Below, piece by piece: positions 9,334 through 17,608 of a stretch of 24,563 bases of DNA. The first letter of the stretch is position 1. Every line of letters starts with the position of its first letter. Origin of the DNA: Saccoglossus kowalevskii (taxonomy: Eukaryota > Hemichordata > Enteropneusta > Harrimaniidae). Below the pieces are notes generated by a model that did not search any database, had not been told where the DNA came from, and saw only the letters and a list, made by a program, of their open reading frames with translations. The stretch lies in assembly GCF_000003605.2 (NCBI RefSeq), contig NW_003139326.1, positions 5,387-29,949 of the forward strand, read 5' to 3'. A program made the position numbers and the translations under genes.

Positions 9334-9546
9334 TTAACGCATCAGGTCATTACAACATTCTGTGCATATTAAAGGGTCGTCGTGTTTAATACAGGTTGCA
9401 TAGTGACTTATACAAATGTATACCACATTTAAAATACATTGTTTACACAAAATTACATGTGCTGTTATTGGAGAAGGGCCCCTAATATCTGATTTTTTTT
9501 TGAATAAAAGTTTCAAAAAGAATCGAACCAGAGTACTACACAACAT
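9334..9546 (-). other. Cys/His-rich ORF of 70 codons, doubtful
   Basis: The minus-strand frame ends with a run of paired metal-ligand-like residues, CKQC-x7-CISH-x3-C-x2-H-x5-CTEC. This looks like a small RING- or treble-clef-type zinc site, though the spacing is not that of a standard RING. Upstream residues are lysine- and phenylalanine-rich and look non-coding. No promoter, splice acceptor with a pyrimidine tract or homologous domain is visible, and it lies in the intron of an opposite-strand gene. A chance ORF is the simplest reading; a degraded transposon or zinc-finger exon is the alternative. Confidence 0.2.
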
Positions 9547-9754
9547 TTTGACATTGTGATAAAGATAGGAATATTTTAGACTTTGTGTTTTTGAGGATTA
9601 ATTAATATATAATCAGTTCACAAGTAACCATGGATACCATTTAAAGTCAGGTTTACGGATGGTGAATAGCTGTAAACATTTTCCAAGGGTGGTGATGGAA
9701 ACACAGCACAATTTCAAAATCAAAAATCACATTTGTTGTATATTAAATTATTAA

Positions 9755-9830
9755 AATATTACTTATTTTGACCATAGAGACACTTCTGTAATTTATGTAA
9801 GCACATGAGTTACCGCTACTAATAAAGCAA
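9755..9830 (+). repeat. Dispersed repeat copy 2 (of three)
   Basis: AATATTACTTATTTTGACCA, then CACTTCTGTAATTTATGTAA, CACATG and CGCTACTAATAAAGC. It aligns by eye across about 70 bases with 22549-22620, with scattered substitutions and a short indel before CGCTACTAATA. Confidence 0.55.
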
Positions 9831-10477
9831 ATATAATAATAGTTTGCATATTTTTCAAAAATTGGTCCAATATGAATAAAAAATCATAAAAAATAGTTAA
9901 AAATTTGCCAAATATTACACTCAGATTTTTGCAGGATTAATTATAGTGTCCAAACTGTCTCAGATTAAATAAGAACAAATGTACTTTTTTCAATAGATAA
10001 AAATCCATACATAGTGCATTGACACAACGCAGACAGTACATGTAGGGATATTCCTTCTACAGTTTCTCTCAAAGTAATTTTTTATAGCCGTTTAGATCTC
10101 TCGGGAGATCAATTTTCAGGTGAATTGCAAAATTATATGACGGTGAATATTTTGCTGTAGTCCTAAAGGACTGTTCTCCGTCAATTGTCGCCATGGAAAC
10201 TGAACTTCTGATATTCCCAAGCGGCCATCTTGAAATGCTAATTGCTATTCTAGGTAAATTTTGCATTTGATATAGTTAAAAATATTGTAGCATGACGTTG
10301 AAAAATGTGATTGAATCACAAGTTACTATTTAAGAGGTTCTTATACACTATCCAGTAAAGGTTCTCCCTAGAACGATAAAGAGTAGGAGTTAAACAATAG
10401 AACCAATTTATCATACATGTAACAATAAATATATTAAAATACATTAACATATTCCATTGTTATGCACTGTATTGTAT
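9831..10477. other. Intronic sequence without recognised features
   Basis: AT-rich sequence of intron 2. A short minus-strand ORF at 10069-10266 has no domain and no splice context worth calling. Confidence 0.45.
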
Positions 10478-10703
10478 TTAACTTGGATATTCAGCTTCCT
10501 TTCCAAATTCTTGCCATTGTTTGGCATCTTTTATAAGTTGAAGTTTACTGTAATCGCACTTCGTTTTTATTTTTTGTGTCAACATAGAAGCACATACTGA
10601 ACAAGTTGGCCCAGATAAAATGAGGAATAAACCTTTCCATATCTGCACAATTTGCATGCAATCCTCTGATGATTTTGTCTTGTCCTGAAATAGTACGTGT
10701 ATA
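10478..10703 (-). CDS. Unrecognised candidate terminal exon on the opposite strand
   Basis: On the minus strand an acceptor-like TACTATTTCAG ends at 10704 and opens a frame of about 74 codons to a TAA-type stop at 10478. The protein begins DKTKSSEDCMQIVQIWKG and ends CDYSKLQLIKDAKQWQEFG followed by KEAEYPS. It has a soluble, amphipathic composition (mixed K, E, D, Q, W) unlike the hydrophobic chance ORFs around it, and a CSVC pair in the middle. I do not recognise the family. No polyadenylation signal of canonical form was noted just downstream. It could be the last exon of a nested gene, a retrocopy fragment, or chance. Its neighbours are intron 2 repeats of the plus-strand gene. Confidence 0.3.
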
Positions 10704-10717
10704 CAATATACTCTCAT

Positions 10718-11187
10718 TAAATGTGGTCTAGAAAACAGAACTGGTGATCAGTAAAATCCCCCTATGATACATGTAGGATTACAGTCATTGACGTCACCTC
10801 CTGGATCTCAGACGCTCATGATAGACTTGTCTTCATAATTGGCTCAATCGTAGACCATACCTGTATGCTCCAATTTATAGGACAGTAATGTCATCCACAT
10901 TGAAACATCATCTGGCAAATGCTCCAAAATATCCCAATTGCATACAGTCATTAATGTATTAAATCATAGACGCAAGAAAGAACAGAGACACTCAAAAATA
11001 GTCGAAGGAAATGAAAGTGTCTGTTGCGCATCATGATTTGAATTATGTGAGTGGATGTCATTCCATCCTTCATCGCAGTTGGTAACGTTTTTTTCAGTAC
11101 TATAGCTCAGTCGACTTTCGCCAAATCACCGTATGCTTTAGGCAGTGATTCCATGCTGTACCCTCATATTGCAGTTGATCACATTTT
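10718..11187. other. Intronic sequence without recognised features
   Basis: Less AT-rich than most of the intron, with no ORF or repeat that I can support. It abuts the family A repeat array. Confidence 0.4.
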
Positions 11188-12823
11188 TAGTCCCCATTTG
11201 CATTCAGTCCGAAAGCGTGGACTTATGGATTGACCTCTGTGCATGCATCTGGACCTATATCCTAGACATGCCTCGACCAATTACATTCAAACTTCACACA
11301 TACATCATACCTAATATTATACATATGCACGATTTGATTCAAGATGGCCAAATGGCAGCCATTTTTAGACCCTGTTCAGACGCAGTTTGAAAACGGGGAC
11401 TTGTGTTTTGACCTCCGTGTGTCCATGCGTGCGTGCGTGCGTGCGTGCTTGCGTGCGTTCGGACCTGTATCTTAGAAATGCCTGGACAAATCACAATCAA
11501 ACTTTACACATACATCATACATGATATTATACATATGCACGTTAATTTGTTTCACGATCTGATTCAAAATGGTCGAATGGTGGCCATTTTTGTGCTAAAC
11601 AATTCTAAAAATCAAGCATTTCTCGGCTGTTTACAGATGGATTTTGTTCAAACTTAGTGTATACATTAGACATTATGGGACCTTGATGCAAATAATTTTG
11701 TTTTTCAGATAAGATTCTAAATGGCCAACTGGCGGCCATTTTGTTTTAATGAATGTGGTTCTTGTGCCATATCTCTGACTTGCTTTGACTGATTATGTTC
11801 AAATTTTAAATATTCATTATACATCATGTCATAGAAAGACAGATATATTGGTTTGACGATCCTATTCAAAATGGCCAAATGGTGGCCATTTTTGTGCTAA
11901 AAAATCATCAAATATCAAGCATTTCTGGCATTTATGGATGGATTTCATTCAAAGTTGGTATATTAGACATTACAGGTTCCTGATGCACATCATTTATTTT
12001 TCAGATCGGATTCAAAATGGCTGTCTGGCGGCCATTTTGTTTTAATGAATGGGCTTCTAGACCCATATCTCTGACTTGTTTTGACTGATTATATTCAAAT
12101 TTTAAATATTCATTATACATCATGTCATAGATAAACAGATATATTGGTTTCATGATCCTACTCAAAATGGCCGAATGGTGGTCATTTTTGTGCTAAAAAA
12201 TCATCAAATTTCAAGCATTTCTGTCATTCTTGGATGGATTTCGTTCAAACTTGGTACATACATTAGACATTACGGATTCCTCATGCACGTCATTTTATTT
12301 TTCAGATTGGATTCAAAATGGCTGACTGGCGGCCATTTTGTTTTAATGATTGGGGTTCTAGAGCCATATCTCTTAAATGCTTTAACTAATTATATTCAAA
12401 TTTTATATATTCGTTATACATCATGTTATATATATACATGTATTCAAAATGGCTGATTTTGAATGCTGTTCCAGAGCAATATCTCTCAATATGGACAAGT
12501 ACTTGTTTAACTATCAGATACAAATGTCAATCATTTTAATGTTAAAAAAATCATATTCCTGACATGGTTATATTCCAGCTATATTACTTTAAACAAAACT
12601 ATATATCTTAAATTTGATAACTAACGGGGACTGTGCCATGCATGGCTTGTTGTACTGAAAAATCATCAAAATCAAGCAATTCTGGCATTCCAGAACCGGT
12701 TCTCAGCTGTTTACATATGCATTTTGTTGAAACTTGGTACATAAATTGGACATTATGGGTCCTTGGTGCACATCATTTTGTTTTTCAGATCGGATTCAAA
12801 ATAGCCGCCTAGCGGCCATTTTG
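11188..12823 (+). repeat. Family A repeat array, older copies (~300-bp tandem units)
   Basis: Two decayed hairpin heads (11188-11225 and 11366-11402) are followed by tandem core units. The marker ATCTCTGACTTG...TTTGACTGATTATGTTC recurs at 11771, 12066 and (diverged) 12368, giving 295-302 bp units. Each unit has two short inverted repeats of the form AAAATGGC-N-GCCATTTT (for example 11583 and 11727 regions), marking two related half-units. In the second head the slot after the hairpin is a GTGC/GCGT microsatellite (11424-11460). The arrangement resembles the 'pearl'/CvA-type elements of bivalves, later linked to non-autonomous Helentrons; that comparison is from memory. Confidence 0.75.
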
Positions 12824-13101
12824 TTAGTCCCCGTTCGGACGCAGTCCGAAAACGGGGACTTATGTTTTGCCCTGTGTGCGTCCGTCCGTCCGTGCATCCG
12901 TGATCACCTGTATCTCGAACATGCATGGACCGATTAAGTTCAAACTTCACTCATACATCACACATTATATGGGACATATGCACATGCATATTTTTCATGA
13001 TCTGATTAACGATAGCCGAATAGCGGCCATTTTAAGGCCGAAAATGCATCAAAATCGCACATTTTCACCATTCCGGACCCGGATCTCAGTTATGCATGGA
13101 C
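12824..13101 (+). mobile_element. Family A element, young copy, running into assembly gap
   Basis: An intact hairpin at 12826-12860 (arms AGTCCCCGTT and AACGGGGACT, inner stem CGGAC/GTCCG, loop GCA) is followed by TATGTTTTGCCC, three GTCC units and the core sequence. Up to the gap it differs from the copy at 24080 by about three substitutions and one 4-bp microsatellite unit over some 278 bases (counted by eye). To the left is an older family A unit ending GCGGCCATTTTG. After the gap (13995) the older unit resumes with AATGACTGTGGTTCTAG, so this copy is inserted into the older array. Its right end lies in the gap. Confidence 0.75.
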
Positions 13102-13994
13102 NNNNNNNNNNNNNNNNNNNNNNNNNNNNNNNNNNNNNNNNNNNNNNNNNNNNNNNNNNNNNNNNNNNNNNNNNNNNNNNNNNNNNNNNNNNNNNNNNNN
13201 NNNNNNNNNNNNNNNNNNNNNNNNNNNNNNNNNNNNNNNNNNNNNNNNNNNNNNNNNNNNNNNNNNNNNNNNNNNNNNNNNNNNNNNNNNNNNNNNNNNN
13301 NNNNNNNNNNNNNNNNNNNNNNNNNNNNNNNNNNNNNNNNNNNNNNNNNNNNNNNNNNNNNNNNNNNNNNNNNNNNNNNNNNNNNNNNNNNNNNNNNNNN
13401 NNNNNNNNNNNNNNNNNNNNNNNNNNNNNNNNNNNNNNNNNNNNNNNNNNNNNNNNNNNNNNNNNNNNNNNNNNNNNNNNNNNNNNNNNNNNNNNNNNNN
13501 NNNNNNNNNNNNNNNNNNNNNNNNNNNNNNNNNNNNNNNNNNNNNNNNNNNNNNNNNNNNNNNNNNNNNNNNNNNNNNNNNNNNNNNNNNNNNNNNNNNN
13601 NNNNNNNNNNNNNNNNNNNNNNNNNNNNNNNNNNNNNNNNNNNNNNNNNNNNNNNNNNNNNNNNNNNNNNNNNNNNNNNNNNNNNNNNNNNNNNNNNNNN
13701 NNNNNNNNNNNNNNNNNNNNNNNNNNNNNNNNNNNNNNNNNNNNNNNNNNNNNNNNNNNNNNNNNNNNNNNNNNNNNNNNNNNNNNNNNNNNNNNNNNNN
13801 NNNNNNNNNNNNNNNNNNNNNNNNNNNNNNNNNNNNNNNNNNNNNNNNNNNNNNNNNNNNNNNNNNNNNNNNNNNNNNNNNNNNNNNNNNNNNNNNNNNN
13901 NNNNNNNNNNNNNNNNNNNNNNNNNNNNNNNNNNNNNNNNNNNNNNNNNNNNNNNNNNNNNNNNNNNNNNNNNNNNNNNNNNNNNNNNNNNNNN
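13102..13994. other. Assembly gap (893 N)
   Basis: Unresolved bases. Flanked on both sides by family A repeat sequence, so collapse or failure to assemble a tandem repeat is the probable cause. Long ORFs spanning it are artefacts. Confidence 0.98.
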
Positions 13995-14215
13995 AATGAC
14001 TGTGGTTCTAGTGCAATATCTCTGACATGCTTTGACTGATTATGTTCAAATTTTATATATTCATTATACATCAATGTATATACAGATTTATTGGTTTGAC
14101 GTTCCAAATTCAAAATGGTGGAATGGTGGCCATTTTTGTGCTAAAAAATCATCCAAAATCATTTCTGGCATTCCGGAACCGGATCTCGGTCATTTACAGA
14201 TGGTTTTGTTTCAAA
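13995..14215 (+). repeat. Family A repeat array, older copy resumed after the gap
   Basis: AATGACTGTGGTTCTAG, ATCTCTGACATGCTTTGACT at 14018, then CAAAATGGTGGAATGGTGGCC and GTGCTAAAAAATCATC, in the same order as the older units at 11760-11920. The match fades after about 14215. Confidence 0.7.
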
Positions 14216-14229
14216 AAAATAGATGCTAA

Positions 14230-14890
14230 ATCAAAAACAGTAAACCATTAATTTTTGCTACTGGGAATTATTATGATTTTATGGTATTTGTGAATGCAGA
14301 ATTTTGCAAAAGCCTTACACACCACCTCACAGGGCCGCAGAGGAATTTTCACTGTTACATGTACAATAGTTCAAGATTTTCACAGACTCGCTAAGTTAAT
14401 GCGATGTGACACCTCACCTGCACATCCGTGTTCTTTCTAGTGTTTCTGGGTATCAATTCATACTTCATTTGCTTGTTAAAACCATACATTTTACTGTCAC
14501 TATATTTGTTAGATGATTAATATTTTTTTTTTTCAAATTCTGACACATTACTCTGTAAAATATACTGTTGTGTATCTCATGGACAATCCCAATCCCAGGC
14601 AATGATTTTCTAGAGGTTGCATGTATGTATCTGTTCTTACATATTTATATCACATTCCTCTCTTTCAATATATGTAGATTACAATATTCAGCCAAGATTG
14701 GAGAATGCTATTTTGAGAAAAAAAAATGTCACTGTTAAGCATCATCAAGCTTCACTCATCTGTGACAAACTTGCTGAGTGTTCCTATTTTAATTGTCTAT
14801 CAAATTTGTGTGAAAATGAAGGCATGTAATAAGGAATGTAATTACCAAGCAATTTGGTAAACTGTATCAACTGCATGTCAATAAAACATT
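14230..14890. other. Intronic sequence without recognised features
   Basis: Unique-looking AT-rich sequence between the family A array and the 17-bp minisatellite. The 70-codon plus-strand ORF at 14617-14829 has no recognisable domain. Confidence 0.45.
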
Positions 14891-14894
14891 AAAC

Positions 14895-16075
14895 TGCTGT
14901 CATTGAAATGATGATGTCATTGAGATGGTGATTTCATTGAGATGGTGATGTCATTGGGATCGTGATGTCATTGGGATAATAATGTCATTGAGATGGTGAT
15001 GTCATTGGGATTGTGATGTCATTGAGATAATGATGTCATTGGGATTGGGATGTCATTGGGATTGGGATGTCATTGAGATGGGGATGTCATTGGGATTGTG
15101 ATATTGAGATAATGATGTCATTGAGATAATGTTTCCATTGAAATGGTGATGCCATTGGGATTGTGATGTCATTGGGATTGTGATATTGAGATAATGATGT
15201 CATTGAGATAATGTTTCCATTGAAATGGTGATGCCATTGGGATTGTGATACCATTGGGATTGGGATGCCATTGGGATTGGGAAGTCATTGGGATTGTGAT
15301 ATTGAGATAATGATGTCATTGAGATAATGTTTCCATTGAAATGGTGATGCCATTGGGATTGTGATGTCATTGGGATTGTGATATTGAGATAATGATGTCA
15401 TTGAGATAATGTTTCCATTGAAATGGTGATGCCATTGGGATTGTGATACCATTGGGATTGGGATGCCATTGGGACTGGGATGCCATTGGGATTGGGATGT
15501 CAATGGGATTGGGATGCCATTGGGATTGGGATGTCATTGGGATTGGGATTGGGATTCATTGGGATTGGGATGTCATTGGGATTGGGATGTCATTGGGATT
15601 GGGATGTCTTTGGGATTGGGATGTCTTTGGGATTGGGATGTCATTGGGATTGGGATGTCATTGAGATTGGGATGTCATTGGGATTGGGATGTCATTGGGA
15701 TTGGGATGTCATTGAGATTGGGATGTCATTGAGATTGGGATGTCATTGGGATTGGGATGTCATTGAGATTGGGATGTCATTGAGATAATTATGGTGATGA
15801 CATTGGGATGGTTTCATTGAAATGGTGTTGTCTTTGGTATTGTGATGTCATTGAGATGGTCATTGGGTTGTCGTTAAGATGATGTTTGTTACTGAAATGA
15901 TGATGCTACTGATAATGAGATGGTGAGATAATGAGATGGTGATGTCATTGAGTTGAAGTCATTTAGATGATGTCATTTAGATGGTGATGTAATTGAGAAA
16001 ATGAAGTCATTTAGTTGATGTCACTGAGATTCATCATTGAAGTAATGGTTGTCATTGAGATGATGATGTTATAGA
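14895..16075 (+). repeat. Minisatellite, 17-bp G-rich unit with 198-bp higher-order duplication
   Basis: The core unit is CATTGGGATTGGGATGT, most regular at 15440-15785. The left part uses related units such as GATGTCATTGAGATGGT, and degenerate units continue to about 16075. A 198-bp block is tandemly duplicated: ATATTGAGATAATGATG occurs at 15101, 15183, 15299 and 15381 (spacing 82, 116, 82). Because 17 is not a multiple of 3 and the unit has no stop in any plus frame, long GLGCHWDWDV-type ORFs appear in all three frames; these are not genes. GGG runs at spacings of 3 and 8 give G-quadruplex potential. The array lies in intron 2 and ends about 70 bp before exon 3. Confidence 0.95.
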
Positions 16076-16144
16076 GAAAAAATATTCACCATACTTCAAT
16101 GAATTCTTATTTGATTTTTATTCCTGTATATTTATCATCTATAG

Positions 16145-16219
16145 GTCAAGCAGATTATGGAAGAAGCGGTCACCCGGAAGTTTGTCATGAAGACAGCGGA
16201 TGCATACGTTCTCTCTGCG
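16145..16219 (+). CDS. SGSM1/2: SGSM1/2-like exon 3, with an apparent one-base frameshift
   Basis: Acceptor ATCTATAG at 16144, donor GTGAGT at 16220. Entering in phase 0 from exon 2 it reads VKQIMEEAVTRKFV, essentially identical to vertebrate SGSM1/2. After GTC the entry frame gives MKTADAYVLSA, which does not match the family. The frame one base over gives HEDSGCIRSLC, matching the vertebrate continuation HEDS-x-x-I-x-S-x-C very well. One base, most simply a C in GTC-CAT, is therefore missing here. With it the exon would be 76 nt, leaving in phase 1 after TGC-G, which suits the next expected residue (Ala). This may be an assembly or sequencing error, a null allele, or decay. Identification is from memory of the family. 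Confidence 0.92.
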
Positions 16220-16629
16220 GTGAGTCGTCAATAGAACTCTTATTATTCTATTCAGAAATCCCTTTTTACTTTCATTAAATGCACAGGGAAGCGCAGTTGC
16301 TTCCTGTGTTACCCACAAACAATGGAGCGATATGCACATGTATTCAGTTGTACCACTTCCTGTAGAATATTGTTGTCTACAAATGGGATGAAGCAGAGAG
16401 TGTATGTGAAAGAATCTTTGTATTCAGTCATTCTTTCCATATCAGTCAACACTATCCATTTTGATTGTGTTGCATCATGGGAGACTGTTTACAAAGTATT
16501 AATTCGTTAACGTTCCCGATAATGAATGTTTGTCATAAATGTTGAGTAAAATTTTCTCATGAAACAGACAATGACCCCTGCATTGAAATTTCGGGGATGG
16601 GGTGGCTCCACTGCTTTTCTATATTAGTG
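16220..16629. other. Start of intron 3, no further features
   Basis: After the exon 3 donor there is no recognisable exon, repeat or conserved ORF up to the 30-bp minisatellite. Confidence 0.5.
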
Positions 16630-17010
16630 TAATACTATCCCGTCAAAACCGAATACATGTATGCCTAATGCCATCCTGTCTAGGTCGAATATGCCAACTA
16701 CAATCCTGTCTAGGCCAAATGTGCCAACTACAATCCTGTCTAGGCTGAATATGCCAACTACAATCCTGTCTAGACTGAATATGCCAACTGCAATCCTGTC
16801 TAGGCTGAATATGCCAACTGCAATCCTGTCTAGGCCAAATGTGCAAACTGCATTCCTTGTTTAGGCCAAATGTGCCAACTACAATCCAGTCTAAGCCGAA
16901 TGTGCCAACTACAATCCTGTCTAGGCCGAATATATGCAAAACCGTAACTATGTCAGAGCTGAATATGCAAACCTCAAACCTGTTTAGGTCAAATTTGCTA
17001 ACTACAAATC
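16630..17010 (+). repeat. Minisatellite, 30-bp unit, about 12 copies
   Basis: The unit is AATCCTGTCTAGGCTGAATA plus TGCCAACTAC, best preserved at 16670-16935 and degenerate at both ends. Variants CTGAATATG and CAAATGTG alternate among units. The unit is 30 bp, exactly ten codons, so repetitive ORFs exist on both strands (MPTTILSRLN on plus; a tryptophan-rich HIWPRQDCSW repeat on minus). No start context or splice sites support translation, so I call it non-coding intronic tandem repeat. Confidence 0.92.
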
Positions 17011-17396
17011 TCTAAATAAAGTGGGAGTTAAAAGTGAGTATAAGAATCCATCTACCAAGTACATGTAATACCATAGAAGTGAGCTTTGCCTCCGGTTTTT
17101 ATAATAGGATGACTCATGTAATAAAAATCACTTGCCCGGGGTTTGAATATTATTGTCCATAGTTATTTAATATGTTCATACAGTAAAAAAGATATTAAAT
17201 GACAAATGCAAAGTCAAGTTATTATGTATGCAGTAGATATCTGTATGTGTGCGTGTGTAGGTTGTACATGTAGGGTGTACATGTAGGTTGAAAATTGAAA
17301 ACAACAATTTAAATCACAACGCAGTCAATGTGCTGCGTCTTGTTCAAAATGCGTTCTATGAAACACATGAAAAAAACATTGTTTCCACAATGCATA
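17011..17396. other. Intronic sequence without recognised features
   Basis: Intron 3 sequence containing a short tandem GTTGTACATGTAGG / GTGTACATGTAGG near 17262-17290 and GT-rich bases before it. Nothing else seen. Confidence 0.45.
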
Positions 17397-17398
17397 TA

Positions 17399-17606
17399 CT
17401 GTGGAATACTTTATTTTCGCTGGAATTAATTTTCGCTGAAAAGGCTTTTTGGGCGTTTTGCTTGTAATTTATTTTCACTGATTTTTCATGAGTTTAATGT
17501 GAAATATAGGAAAAAAAGTATATTCGCTGGATTTTATTTTCACGGAATCATCCCTTCAGCGAAAACAGCGAAAATAAATTCCAAGCGAAAATAAAGTAGT
17601 CTACAG
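17399..17606. mobile_element. MITE with ~40-bp terminal inverted repeats and TA target duplication
   Basis: The left end reads CTGTGGAATACTTTATTTTC then GCTGGAATTAATTTTCGCTG. The reverse complement of the right end reads CTGTAGACTACTTTATTTTC then GCTTGGAATTTATTTTCGCTG, so the two arms agree at most positions over about 40 bp. TA flanks both sides (17397-17398 and 17607-17608), as for Tc1/mariner target duplications. At 208 bp without an ORF it is a non-autonomous element. Assignment to Tc1/mariner rests on the TA duplication and the CTGT-type end only. Confidence 0.8.
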
Positions 17607-17608
17607 TA

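Noticed and set aside
11051-12950. Numerous 60-90-codon ORFs across the family A array
   Set aside because: They are translations of the repeat units and differ in frame from copy to copy.
12867-14113. 300-390-codon ORFs on both strands
   Set aside because: They consist almost entirely of the run of N.
15285-15788. Overlapping long ORFs encoding GLGCHWDWDV-type repeats
   Set aside because: They follow automatically from a 17-bp stop-free tandem unit read in three frames; no splice or start context.
16643-16939. ORFs encoding HIWPRQDCSW or MPTTILSRLN repeats
   Set aside because: A by-product of the 30-bp tandem unit (multiple of three); both strands are open, which argues against selection on either.
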